Source: DAOVRD01 sp964521715
GTDB lineage: Bacteria > Planctomycetota > Brocadiia > SM23-32
Assembly (NCBI GenBank): GCA_964521715.1
Contig: CAZFSS010000031.1
Location: 1-48,820, forward strand
Length of the DNA: 48,820 nucleotides
Direction of reading: 5' to 3'
Numbering within the stretch: position 1 is the stretch's first letter; every line of letters begins with the position of its first letter. Below, one piece after another: positions 19,614 through 28,012 of this stretch. A program made the position numbers and the translations under genes. Below the pieces are notes generated by a model. It made no database searches. It worked only from the letters and a program-made list of their open reading frames with translations, and was not told the origin of the DNA.

Positions 19614-19985
19614 ATGCCGACCATCAACCAACTGGTGAGAAGAGGCCGTAAGAGCCAGCACAAGAAGCGGAAGTGTCCCGACCTGCTGAAGTGTCCGCAG
19701 CGTCGGGGGGTTTGCCTCTACGTGACCACGCGCCCTCCGAAGAAGCCCAACTCGGCGCTGCGGAAGGTGGCGCGCGTCAGGCTCAGTAACGGCCACGAGG
19801 TAACGGCCTACATCCCCGGCGAGTCGCACAACCTCCAGGAGCACAACATAGTCCTGGTTCGCGGCGGCCGGGTCAGGGACCTGCCAGGAGTCCGTTACCA
19901 CATCATCCGCGGCACCCTCGACGCCATGGGCGTGGAGGGCCGCAAGAGAAGCCGGTCCAAGTACGGAGCCAAAAGCACCTCGTAG
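19614..19985 (+). CDS. rpsL: Small ribosomal subunit protein uS12
   Basis: uS12 lies at the decoding centre and controls accuracy. At 123 residues it aligns with the E. coli protein almost without gaps through MPTINQLVRR, CPQRRGVC, RPPKKPNSALRKVARVRLSNG and EHNIVLVRGGRVRDLPGVRYH. Lys43 and Lys44 are kept, but residue 88 is Arg (codon AGG at 19875-19877), where Lys is usual in GGRVKDLPG; substitutions at Lys88 are known streptomycin-resistance changes. Starts ATG at 19614. First gene of the str-type cluster, here directly after rpoC. Confidence 0.99.
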   Translation: MPTINQLVRRGRKSQHKKRKCPDLLKCPQRRGVCLYVTTRPPKKPNSALRKVARVRLSNGHEVTAYIPGESHNLQEHNIVLVRGGRVRDLPGVRYHIIRGTLDAMGVEGRKRSRSKYGAKSTS

Positions 19986-20038
19986 ACGGGGCGACTGTCG
20001 CGGGCGTGCGGCTCGCCACCCACAGGGAAGAACGACGC

Positions 20039-20521
20039 ATGTCACCAGAGTACGCGCTCAACGACAAGTTCCTGGAGCCCGATCCCCGGCTCAGGAGCAA
20101 GCTGGCCAGCAAGTTCATCAACTGCCTGATGCATCGGGGCAAGAAGAGCGTCGCCCAGCACATCTTCTATAAGGCGATGGACTTGGTCACCGAACGCCTC
20201 GACAACAAAGATCCGCTGGAGATCTTCGAGGCGGCGGTCGCCAACGTCGCCCCGATCATCGAAGTCCGCTCTCGCAGGGTGGGCGGCATGACGTATCAGG
20301 TGCCCACCGAAGTCAACAACAAGCGCCGCATCTCGCTGGCCATCCGCTGGCTCATCGAAGCGGCCCGCAAGAAGCAGGGGCGCCCCATGTACCTGCGCCT
20401 GGCCGACGAGATCACCGACGCCTACCGCCGGCAGGGAACGGCCTACGAGAGACGCGAGAACACGCACAAGATGGCCGAGGCGAACCGCGCCTTCGCCCAC
20501 TTCGCGCTGCGGCGCAGATAG
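20039..20521 (+). CDS. rpsG: Small ribosomal subunit protein uS7
   Basis: uS7 nucleates the 30S head and represses its own operon in some bacteria. The 160 residues include SKFINCLMHRGKKSVAQHIFY, EVRSRRVGGMTYQVPTEVNNKRRISLAIRW and the C-terminal YERRENTHKMAEANRAFAHF, all typical. The N-terminus lacks the usual basic MPRRR start and reads MSPEYALNDKFLEPDP. ATG 20039 with AGGGAAGAA upstream is preferred to the longer frame from 20006, which would add a poorly conserved MRLATHREERR. 53 bases after rpsL. Confidence 0.97.
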   Translation: MSPEYALNDKFLEPDPRLRSKLASKFINCLMHRGKKSVAQHIFYKAMDLVTERLDNKDPLEIFEAAVANVAPIIEVRSRRVGGMTYQVPTEVNNKRRISLAIRWLIEAARKKQGRPMYLRLADEITDAYRRQGTAYERRENTHKMAEANRAFAHFALRRR

Positions 20522-20616
20522 ACCGAAGATCGCCAGGGCAGTCCGCCAGCTCCCGCCCGCAGGGCGCACGGATTGCCCTGTTCGTTTCGAGTCACAACCC
20601 ACAGGCGAGCCGTCCG

Positions 20617-22695
20617 ATGGATCTGCAAAGAGTCCGCAACATCGGTATCGCAGCCCACATCGACGCCGGCAAGACGACCGTCACCGAACGCATCCTCTAC
20701 TACACCGGGCGCCTGCATCGTATGGGCAGCGTCGACGAAGGCACGGCCGCCATGGACTGGAAACCCCAGGAGCAGGAACGCGGCATCACCATCGTCTCCG
20801 CCGCAACCTCCTGCTTCTGGAAGGTCAGAGAGAACGGCAACGCCTCGCCGCGCGGGGATCAGTGCCAGATCAACATCATCGACACGCCGGGCCACGTGGA
20901 CTTCACCATGGAGGTGGAGCGCTGCATGCGCGTGCTCGATGGCGTGATCGTCGTCTTCTGCGGCGTGGGGGGCGTGCAGGCCCAGAGCGAGACCGTCTGG
21001 CACCAGGCCGGGCGCTACAAGGTGCCCCGCATCTGCTTCGTCAACAAGCTGGACCGGATGGGCAGCGACTTCCTCCGCGTCGTCTCCGAGATCGAGAAGC
21101 GGCTCGGCGCCAGTCCCCTGCCCGTCCAACTGCCCCTCGGCAAGGAGGGCGACTTCGTCGGCATCATCGACCTGCTGCACCGCGAGGCCGTCCTTTTCAA
21201 GGACGAGACGCTCGGGGCGCAGTACGAGGTGCGCCAGATCCCGGACCAGTACGCGGACCAGACGGAACAGTGGCGCGCGCACATGGTCGAGACCCTCTGC
21301 GAGAACGTGGAGTGGCTGGGCGACAAGTTCCTGACCGAGGAGCCGATCACAACGGCCGATATCCGGAAGGCCATGCGGGAGGCCTGCATCGCAGGGACGC
21401 TCCAGCCGGTCCTCTGCGGCGCGGCGCTGCGCAACCGTGGCATTCAGCAACTGCTGGACGCCGTCTGCGACTACCTCCCTTCTCCCCTCGACACGCCTCC
21501 CACGACCGGAGCCGATCCGAGATCCGGCAAGGTCGCCCAACGAGATGCCAGCGCAAAGGAACCCCTCAGCGCCATCGCGTTCAAGATCCAGGGCGAGAAG
21601 CACGGCGACCTGCACTTCATCCGCGTTTACAGCGGCACGCTCCGGGAGCGCAGCCGCGTCTACAACTCCAACCAGGAGAAGATGGAGCACGTCACCCGCC
21701 TCTACCGCATGCACGCGAACTCGCGCGAGCAGCTCGACGAGGCCGGCCCCGGCTCGATCGTCGCTGCGCTGGGACTCAAGGTCACGGTCACCGGGGACAC
21801 CCTCTGCGACAGGAGGAGCCCCATCGTCTACGAACGCATGCACATCCCGGAGACCGTCATCTCGATGGCCATCGAGCCGAAGACGCAGGCGGAGCGGAGT
21901 AAGCTGGACGAGGCCCTGCAGACGCTGGCCAGAGAGGACCCGACCTTCTGCCAGACCCTAGACTCCCAGACGGGGCAGCTCCTGATCAGCGGCATGGGGG
22001 AGCTGCACCTGGACATCATCCGCGACCGCCTGCTGCGAGAGTTCAACGTTGACGCCCGGGTCGGCCCGCCCCGGGTCTCCTACCGCGAAAGCATCAAGAG
22101 CCCGATCACGGTTGACGAGACCTTCGAGCGGGAGATGGAGGGCCATGGGCAGTTCGCCCGCGTCGTGATCGCGTTCGAGCCGGCGCCCGGCGCTTCCGGC
22201 CTGGAGTTCGAAAACCGGGCGCCCAAGGAGGTGCTGGCGCATCACTTCGCCCGCGCCGTCGAGCGAGCCCTCACGCAGAGCGCCTCGGGGCCCCTGTACG
22301 GTTTCCCCCTCATCAACATGAAGGCCACGCTGCTGGATGGCGTAACCCATCCGGCCGATTCGACCGAGCTCGCCTTCGAGGCGGCGGCCTCGTCGGCGCA
22401 GAGGCACGCCCTGGAGCAGGCCGGCTGCGAGCTGTTCGAGCCCTTCATGCACCTGGAGATCATAACGCCGGAGAGCGACATGGGGGACGTGATCAGCTAC
22501 ATCAATAGCTGCCGGGGCGCGATACAGGAGGTCGTGTCCCGGGACTCGCTTCGCGTCCTGCGTGCGGTTGCCCCCCTGGCCGAGCTGTTCGGCTTCGCCA
22601 CGAAGCTGCGCTCACTCACCCAGGGCCGGGGCACTTACACGATGGAGCCGCTGGAGTACAGGCCCGCCCCGCCGGGCGCGCTTGACTTCGCTTGA
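20617..22695 (+). CDS. fusA: Elongation factor G, spdEFG1/mitochondrial-EFG1-like
   Basis: Translocation GTPase, 692 residues with all five domains. P-loop AHIDAGKT (13-20), RGITIVSAAT (switch I side), DTPGHVDF (89-96) and NKLD (143-146). Domain 2 has IAFKIQGEKHGDLHFIRVYSG, domain 3 GQLLISGMGELHLDIIRDRL, domain 4 GHGQFARVVIAFEP and YGFPLINMKATLLDG, and domain 5 EPFMHLEIITPESDMGDVIS. The stretch VFCGVGGVQAQSETVWHQA followed by NKLDRMGSDF resembles spdEFG1 and mitochondrial EFG1 rather than canonical EFG I. Residues 71-83 form a short insertion before the DTPGH strand. It is the only EF-G in the window and sits in the fusA position of the str operon. The gene symbol is by position and function. 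Confidence 0.96.
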   Translation: MDLQRVRNIGIAAHIDAGKTTVTERILYYTGRLHRMGSVDEGTAAMDWKPQEQERGITIVSAATSCFWKVRENGNASPRGDQCQINIIDTPGHVDFTMEVERCMRVLDGVIVVFCGVGGVQAQSETVWHQAGRYKVPRICFVNKLDRMGSDFLRVVSEIEKRLGASPLPVQLPLGKEGDFVGIIDLLHREAVLFKDETLGAQYEVRQIPDQYADQTEQWRAHMVETLCENVEWLGDKFLTEEPITTADIRKAMREACIAGTLQPVLCGAALRNRGIQQLLDAVCDYLPSPLDTPPTTGADPRSGKVAQRDASAKEPLSAIAFKIQGEKHGDLHFIRVYSGTLRERSRVYNSNQEKMEHVTRLYRMHANSREQLDEAGPGSIVAALGLKVTVTGDTLCDRRSPIVYERMHIPETVISMAIEPKTQAERSKLDEALQTLAREDPTFCQTLDSQTGQLLISGMGELHLDIIRDRLLREFNVDARVGPPRVSYRESIKSPITVDETFEREMEGHGQFARVVIAFEPAPGASGLEFENRAPKEVLAHHFARAVERALTQSASGPLYGFPLINMKATLLDGVTHPADSTELAFEAAASSAQRHALEQAGCELFEPFMHLEIITPESDMGDVISYINSCRGAIQEVVSRDSLRVLRAVAPLAELFGFATKLRSLTQGRGTYTMEPLEYRPAPPGALDFA

Positions 22696-22792
22696 GACGC
22701 GCATCTATCCTTGTGCCCGGCCGGGTCCTGAAGCGATCAGGGCTCGAACCAGATCAGGGCCGTCGCTTCGACCGGAGACTGAGGGAGTTCGC

Positions 22793-24646
22793 ATGACACG
22801 CGGCACGTGCCGGATCACCTTCCAGCCGGAGGGGCGCAGCGTCTTCGTCCTGCGCGGCACCAAGCTGGTCGAGGCAGCCGGCCAGGCCGGCATCATCCTC
22901 AACCAGCCCTGCGGCGGAGAGGGCGCGTGCGGCAAATGCCTGGCCGAGGTGCTCGAGAACGCCCCCGAGCCCACGCCCGCCGACCGCCGCCACCTGGATG
23001 ATGGACAGCTCGCCGGCGGTTGGCGCCTTGCCTGCCAGCTGGAGATCCAGGGCGGCATGACGGTCTCCGTGCCGCAGGAGACGCGCTTCTTCGAGCAACT
23101 GATCCTGACCGAGGGCGCAGGGCGCGTCTACCCCTTCCAGCCCAACATCCGCAAGAAGTTCGTGACCGTGCCCGAGCCGACGATCGAAGACCAGCGCAGC
23201 GACCTCGACCGGCTCAAGGACGCCATGGCCATCGAGGGGCTCCAGGCCGAGCTCCCCCTCATCCGCGCCCTGCCCGGAATCCTCAGGAAGCAGGGACGCA
23301 ACGTGACGGTCGTGCTGGAGAACAACAGGATCCAGTCGATCGAGGAGGGCGACACGACCGGCCGGCTCTGGGGGGTGGCCTTCGACATCGGCACCACGAC
23401 GATCGTCGGCTCCCTGACGGACCTGGCGGGGGCCGAGCACTCCGGCTCCCGCGCGGTCGCCAGCCGCACCAATCCCCAGGTGCACTTCGGCGACGACGTC
23501 GTCAGCCGGATCAGCTACATCGAGAAGAACCCGGACGGGCTGGAGAAAATGCGCGAGCGTCTGCTGACCAGCCTCAACGACATCATCGCGGAGCTGTGCG
23601 ACGCCGCCGGCATCGAGCCCGACGCCATATACGAGGCGACCGCCGTCGGCAACACCACGATGAGCCACATCTTCCTGGGCGTTGATCCGGGCCCCATCGC
23701 CCACGCGCCCTACGTCGCCGTTCTCCGCGAAGCTGTGGACGCGCAGGCCCACGAGATCGGCCTCCGCATCAACCGCAGCGCCAACCTCCACGTGCTGCCG
23801 AACATCGCCGGCTTCGTCGGCAGCGACACGGTCGCCATGATCCTGGCCTCCGGGATGGCCCGCGACGAAGACGTCAAGATGGGCGTGGACATCGGCACGA
23901 ACGGCGAGGTCGTCATCGGCAACCGGGACCGCCTGATCGCCTGCTCGTGCGCGGCCGGGCCCGCCTTCGAAGGCGCCCGCATCCACCACGGCATGAGGGC
24001 CACCGAGGGGGCCATCAGCAAGGTCGTCGTCAACGAGGAGATCGAGGCGAGCGTCATCGGCGGCGGCCGTGCGACCGGCATCTGCGGAAGCGGCCTGATC
24101 GACGCCGTCGCCGAGTTGCTCGACGCCGGCGTGATAGACGAGACCGGCCGCATCCGCAGCGCCGAAAACGCCGGCGATCTGCCCGAAGGCCTGCGGCGCG
24201 CGCTTATCGCGTTCGAGGACCAGCCGGCCGTCGTCCTGGTCGAGGCCGCGCAGAGCAAGACCGGCAGGCCCATCCTTCTGACGCAGCGCGACGTGCGCGA
24301 GGTGCAGCTCGCCAAGGCCGCCATCCGGGCCGGCATCGAGGTGATCTCGGGCGTGTTCGGCATCGACGCGGACCAGGTGCCCAGGCTGCTGCTGGCCGGC
24401 GGGTTCGGGAACTTCATCCGCCGCTCGCACGCCAAACGCATCGGCCTGCTGCCCGACATCCCGACCGACCGGATCGAGTTCATCGGCAACGCGGCGGCGA
24501 CGGGCGCCAGGACGGCGCTGGCCTGCCGTGACTGCCGCGCCGAGGCTGAGCGCATCAGCCGCGGGACCGAGTACGTCGAGCTGGCCGCCCGCCCGGACTT
24601 CCATGCCCACTACATGGAAGCCATGACCTTCCCGGCCCGGGAGTAA
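22793..24646 (+). CDS. RACo-like reductive activator: 2Fe-2S ferredoxin plus ASKHA (DUF4445) domain
   Basis: Proteins of this build (RACo, reductive activator of corrinoid proteins) use ATP to drive electron transfer to the cobalt of corrinoid proteins in methyl-transfer systems. The 617 residues have an N-terminal plant-type ferredoxin with cysteines 40, 46, 49 and 81 (CX5CX2C...C). A linker and middle domain follow. The ASKHA ATPase has DIGTTT (198-203), GNTTM (286-290), DIGTNGE (366-372), GICGSGLIDAVAEL and a GGFGNFI/GNAAATGART C-terminal part. Start ATG 22793 has GAGGGAG 6 bases upstream. It follows fusA by 97 bases and is 2 bases ahead of the glycosidase gene. No corrinoid protein or methyltransferase is in the window, so its partner is unknown. 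Confidence 0.88.
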   Translation: MTRGTCRITFQPEGRSVFVLRGTKLVEAAGQAGIILNQPCGGEGACGKCLAEVLENAPEPTPADRRHLDDGQLAGGWRLACQLEIQGGMTVSVPQETRFFEQLILTEGAGRVYPFQPNIRKKFVTVPEPTIEDQRSDLDRLKDAMAIEGLQAELPLIRALPGILRKQGRNVTVVLENNRIQSIEEGDTTGRLWGVAFDIGTTTIVGSLTDLAGAEHSGSRAVASRTNPQVHFGDDVVSRISYIEKNPDGLEKMRERLLTSLNDIIAELCDAAGIEPDAIYEATAVGNTTMSHIFLGVDPGPIAHAPYVAVLREAVDAQAHEIGLRINRSANLHVLPNIAGFVGSDTVAMILASGMARDEDVKMGVDIGTNGEVVIGNRDRLIACSCAAGPAFEGARIHHGMRATEGAISKVVVNEEIEASVIGGGRATGICGSGLIDAVAELLDAGVIDETGRIRSAENAGDLPEGLRRALIAFEDQPAVVLVEAAQSKTGRPILLTQRDVREVQLAKAAIRAGIEVISGVFGIDADQVPRLLLAGGFGNFIRRSHAKRIGLLPDIPTDRIEFIGNAAATGARTALACRDCRAEAERISRGTEYVELAARPDFHAHYMEAMTFPARE

Positions 24647-24648
24647 CC

Positions 24649-26823
24649 GTGGCACACGCTGCGAAACTGCGCGGATGGCCGATGGCGCTGGCGATTGCGT
24701 GTCTTCTGGCCGGCAGGCTGCACGCCGCCCCCCTGGTGGTCTCACACACGCAGAACACCGAGGCCCTGCCGCCCTTCGAGGTGTTCGAGGTCACCTTCAA
24801 GCACGAAGGCGCTTACCGGGATCCCTTCTTTGACGTGGCAATCGACGTCACCTTCACGGCGCCATCAGGCAGGCAGTTCGCCGTGGGGGGCTTCCACTAC
24901 GGGTCCGAGGAGCCGGTCGAAGTGCGGGTCCTGGAGCGCGGCGCCGACGGATCCGCGAAGACCAAGGAGTACGTCCGACAGAAAGCGGACACCTGGAAGG
25001 CCCGTTTCGCGCCCGCCGAACTCGGCCCCTGGACCTACCGCTACGTGTTTCGGAACAGCTCCGGCGACGAAGCGGCCGGCCAGGGCTCATTCGCCTGTGT
25101 GCCGGGCCGCACGCACTCTCATGGCTACGTGCGGCAGCATCCGCGCAATCCGTTCCGCTGGGTCCTCGATGACGGGACGCCGTTCTTCCCCGTCGGCTTG
25201 CAGGAGTGCGTCGGCGACGGATCCGGGACGGGCTCCGTGCTGGACAGCATGTCCCTGGAAGGGCCCTTCCGGACCGACCGCACGGACCTGGTTGAGCTGC
25301 TGCCAGGGCCGCTCTACGTGCGCGGGCCCTCGATGAACCCCCAGAACGCAGACGTCTACTTCCGCCGCTACGCCCGGTGCGGTTTCGACCTCTTCCGGTT
25401 CTCCCAGAACAACTGCTCCTACGACCTGTACGACGACCTCGACCATTACCGGGTCCAGGAAGGCATCATGACGGACGAGCTCCTGCGCCACGTGCGCAAG
25501 TACGGCTTCCGCGTGATGTACGGCCTGTTCGGCTACCAGAAGGTCTTCAACCAGGAGCCGGGCAACGCCGAGGGAATGGCAGAGGTCAGGCGGTTCATCA
25601 AGTACAGCGTGGACCGCTGGGGCGCGTACGTCGACTTCTGGGAGTTCCTGAACGAGCAGAAGGCAGTCGATGAGTGGTACGCCCAGATGATCCCTTACCT
25701 CCGTTCGATCGATCCTTACGGGCACCCGATCACGACGAGCTGGGAGAGGCCGGAGCTGGACGGCATCGAGGTCAACGCGCCGCATTGGTATGCGCGGGAG
25801 AACGAGCTTCGCTCCGACGACGAGACGGCCAACCGGGCGCGCGAATGGAAGCAGCAGGGCAAGCCCGTCATCGTGGGCGAGCAGGGCAACTACGTCGACC
25901 CCAAGCAGCCACGCCCCGCCGGCGTCGGCGGCGTCTGGGACGAAGGTTCGGCAGGGCGGATGCGCATCCGGCTATGGACGGCGTTCTTCAACGAGATCGC
26001 CTTCGTCTTCTGGAGCACAAGCTACGCCCGCGACGGGCACTTCATGAACATCTGGCTCGGGCCGCGCGAGCGTGAATGCGTCGCGGCGCTCCAGAGCTTC
26101 TGCTACTGCCTGGACGCGGACGTGCGGCCGGTCGAGGTCCAGGTTTCCGCGGCCGACGAGGTCAGGGCGTACGCGCTCGCCTCAGGAGAACGGGCGGCCG
26201 TCTACCTGCACCATTTCACCGGCCACGACACGCCGGTTGAGGGCCTGGTGGTCGAGCTTGACGTGCCGCGCGAGGGTCGGCTCTGGTTCTACGCGCCGGC
26301 GACGGGAGAGGTCCTCGGCCCGTCGGACATCGCCGCCGGCCGCCAGCGGCTGCATGTGCCGCCGTTCAAGGTGGACGCCGCCATCCTCATCAGCCCGGAT
26401 AGTGCCCCGGACCTGGACCGCGACGGCCTCATCAACAACGCAGACGAGGACGACGACAACGACGGCGTGCCGGACGAACTGGACGCCTTCCCGCTCGAGC
26501 CAGAAGAGTGGGCCGACGCTGACCGCGACCTGATCGGGGACAACCTCGATGCCGACGTCGACGGGGACGGGTTCGCGGACGACCGCAACCGCAACGGCGT
26601 TCCCGACCACGAAGAGATGGACTGGGACGGGGACGGAGTCCCGCGCGCGAAGGCGGTGCCCTGGGATGCCTTCCCGCTGGATGCCCGTGAGCAGCGCGAC
26701 ACGGACGGGGATGGCGTCGGGGACAACGCTGACCCGGATGACGACGGCGACGGCTGGTCCGACGCGGAGGAGACGGCCGCCGGCACCGACCCCCTGGACC
26801 CCCTCAGCTTCCCGCTCCGGTAG
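24649..26823 (+). CDS. Secreted DUF5060-type glycoside hydrolase-like protein with calcium-repeat tail
   Basis: A 724-residue extracellular protein. The N-terminus (KLRG then MALAIACLLAGRLHA) is a signal peptide with likely cleavage after LHA near residue 26. Residues about 40-150 look like the beta-sandwich DUF5060 domain. A TIM-barrel-like catalytic domain follows (about 165-490), with WEFLNEQ (acid/base Glu336) and IVGEQGNY (nucleophile-type Glu411), the pattern of clan GH-A. A beta domain at about 495-580 follows. The tail from 588 is made of Asp-rich thrombospondin-type-3 calcium repeats (DRDGLINNADEDDDNDGVPD, DTDGDGVGDNADPDDDGDGW), as in surface or cellulosome-associated proteins. GTG 24649, 2 bases after the RACo stop and 6 bases after GGGAG, is used; ATG 24682 is the alternative. 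The substrate is not readable. Confidence 0.85.
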   Translation: MAHAAKLRGWPMALAIACLLAGRLHAAPLVVSHTQNTEALPPFEVFEVTFKHEGAYRDPFFDVAIDVTFTAPSGRQFAVGGFHYGSEEPVEVRVLERGADGSAKTKEYVRQKADTWKARFAPAELGPWTYRYVFRNSSGDEAAGQGSFACVPGRTHSHGYVRQHPRNPFRWVLDDGTPFFPVGLQECVGDGSGTGSVLDSMSLEGPFRTDRTDLVELLPGPLYVRGPSMNPQNADVYFRRYARCGFDLFRFSQNNCSYDLYDDLDHYRVQEGIMTDELLRHVRKYGFRVMYGLFGYQKVFNQEPGNAEGMAEVRRFIKYSVDRWGAYVDFWEFLNEQKAVDEWYAQMIPYLRSIDPYGHPITTSWERPELDGIEVNAPHWYARENELRSDDETANRAREWKQQGKPVIVGEQGNYVDPKQPRPAGVGGVWDEGSAGRMRIRLWTAFFNEIAFVFWSTSYARDGHFMNIWLGPRERECVAALQSFCYCLDADVRPVEVQVSAADEVRAYALASGERAAVYLHHFTGHDTPVEGLVVELDVPREGRLWFYAPATGEVLGPSDIAAGRQRLHVPPFKVDAAILISPDSAPDLDRDGLINNADEDDDNDGVPDELDAFPLEPEEWADADRDLIGDNLDADVDGDGFADDRNRNGVPDHEEMDWDGDGVPRAKAVPWDAFPLDAREQRDTDGDGVGDNADPDDDGDGWSDAEETAAGTDPLDPLSFPLR

Positions 26824-27135
26824 CGCCGCAGAAGGGCCCTGAGATCCTTCGTCGTCCCGTCCCGACAGTGCGGGACGGGCTCCTCAGGATGACACTGGGG
26901 CACGCGTCCCCTGCGCGCGAGAAGCGAGAGAGATACGAGTCCATCTGCCCAGCACGCCCCCACCTCACCAGCCGCAGTTCGGCCGTGCGCAGGAGGATAC
27001 GCAGTCGAGAGCACGGCGAACCTGCTGCAGGGCCTCACGTGCACGTCGACAACGCCAGGAGGGCTACGGTATCATGTCAGTCGGCGCGGGGCGGACGGAT
27101 GTCTCGTAGCGAGCGGAGTTCTGGGAGGCCGAGTG
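26824..27135. other. Non-coding gap with a palindromic element
   Basis: Between the glycosidase stop and the next gene lie 312 bases. I see a symmetrical element at 26844-26890 (described separately). Further on, towards 27121, there is GC-rich sequence without a convincing coding frame, and the ribosome site of the next gene (GGGAGG at 27123-27128). I find no clear promoter in this gap. Confidence 0.5.
26844..26890. repeat. Palindromic element, possible terminator or dispersed repeat
   Basis: A 9-base stem CCCGTCCCG (26856-26864) and CGGGACGGG (26871-26879) with a 6-base loop, flanked by an outer ATCCT (26844-26848) and AGGAT (26886-26890) pair. No U-tract follows, so it is a weak terminator at best. 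The flanks, GATCCTTCG and TCAGGATGAC, resemble dispersed palindromic repeats I have seen between genes of many bacteria. It lies just after the glycosidase stop. Confidence 0.45.
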
Positions 27136-27969
27136 ATGGAGCGCCGCAAGCTCGTGTTCCCGGTTCTGCTTGCCGTCTATGTGGCCGGCCTTATTCTCTT
27201 CGCTGCGTTCAGAACCGACATCGCAATCACCTATCATCAGCGTCGCATGGAAAGGGCATGGCGGGAGCTGAATGCAACACGCCCTGGCGATCCCAAGCAG
27301 CCTCGTCTGATCGAGGCGTTCGAGCACCACGAAGCCGCGCTGGTAGAGCTCGGCTTCTTCGAGCGTAAGGAGTTCCTCCTGCGCCACATCTCCGTCCCGT
27401 CGCTGCAGTCTCGCCGCCTGTGGGAGGAACTGGCGGGAGCTTTCCCCGAGTACGCGAACGTGACAATGGAGGGCTACGGCACTCACGAGCCGGACGTCAT
27501 CATCGTCTGCGATCGGCCGGAGAATCTGACACGCTGGGAGGAGATCATCCGGGCGCATGACCAGCCGCTTGCAGGACCACCGGGGCAGGCCACGATCGAG
27601 GACGGTTCGGCATTGCAGCCATGGATCGGTCGGTGGGCAGACGACGACGGGAACGTTCTCGTTAGCATCACCCTGGAGCCTGACGGGACGGCCACAATCA
27701 AGGTCCCATCGGCCGACCCATGGGAGACCATTGTCAAGAACGTACGGTTTGATGGGGGCAGGCTGAGGTTCGATGAATACCACTACACCGAGCCACGCGA
27801 TGAGTACAAGTCCGTCACCAACAGCTCCGGTGAGCATCCGTTCAGCGGGGTCCGCTGCGAGGTGCTTCTGGAGATCGATCCTGCCTCGGCGGACCGAATG
27901 GAGTACAGGGTGAATACCCCCGTGCTCGGCGAAGCCAAGAAGGCCATGCTGCGACGTGTGGAACGATGA
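27136..27969 (+). CDS. Membrane-anchored protein of unknown function
   Basis: Not recognised. The 277-residue protein has one N-terminal membrane segment (VFPVLLAVYVAGLILFAAF, about 7-25) directly after a basic MERRK start, so the rest should lie outside the cytoplasmic membrane. The middle is helical and charged (HQRRMERAWRELNATRPGD, EAFEHHEAALVELGF). The C-terminal 100 residues look like a beta-barrel/lipocalin-like sandwich (PWIGRWADDDGNVLVSITLEPDGTATIKV, GGRLRFDEYHY), which is only a fold impression. It has no signal cleavage site. ATG 27136 is preferred over the neighbouring GTG 27133 because GGGAGG at 27123-27128 is 7 bases upstream. It converges with frr. The coding frame is well used, so it is a real gene. 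Confidence 0.7.
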   Translation: MERRKLVFPVLLAVYVAGLILFAAFRTDIAITYHQRRMERAWRELNATRPGDPKQPRLIEAFEHHEAALVELGFFERKEFLLRHISVPSLQSRRLWEELAGAFPEYANVTMEGYGTHEPDVIIVCDRPENLTRWEEIIRAHDQPLAGPPGQATIEDGSALQPWIGRWADDDGNVLVSITLEPDGTATIKVPSADPWETIVKNVRFDGGRLRFDEYHYTEPRDEYKSVTNSSGEHPFSGVRCEVLLEIDPASADRMEYRVNTPVLGEAKKAMLRRVER

Positions 27970-28012
27970 TCCCGCTGCCGCACCTGATCAACGCGAACCA
28001 CGCCCATTCGGC

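Noticed and set aside
22734..22760. Repeated GATCAGGGC before the RACo-like gene
   Set aside because: Only a 9-base repeat in short non-coding sequence; too little to call an operator.
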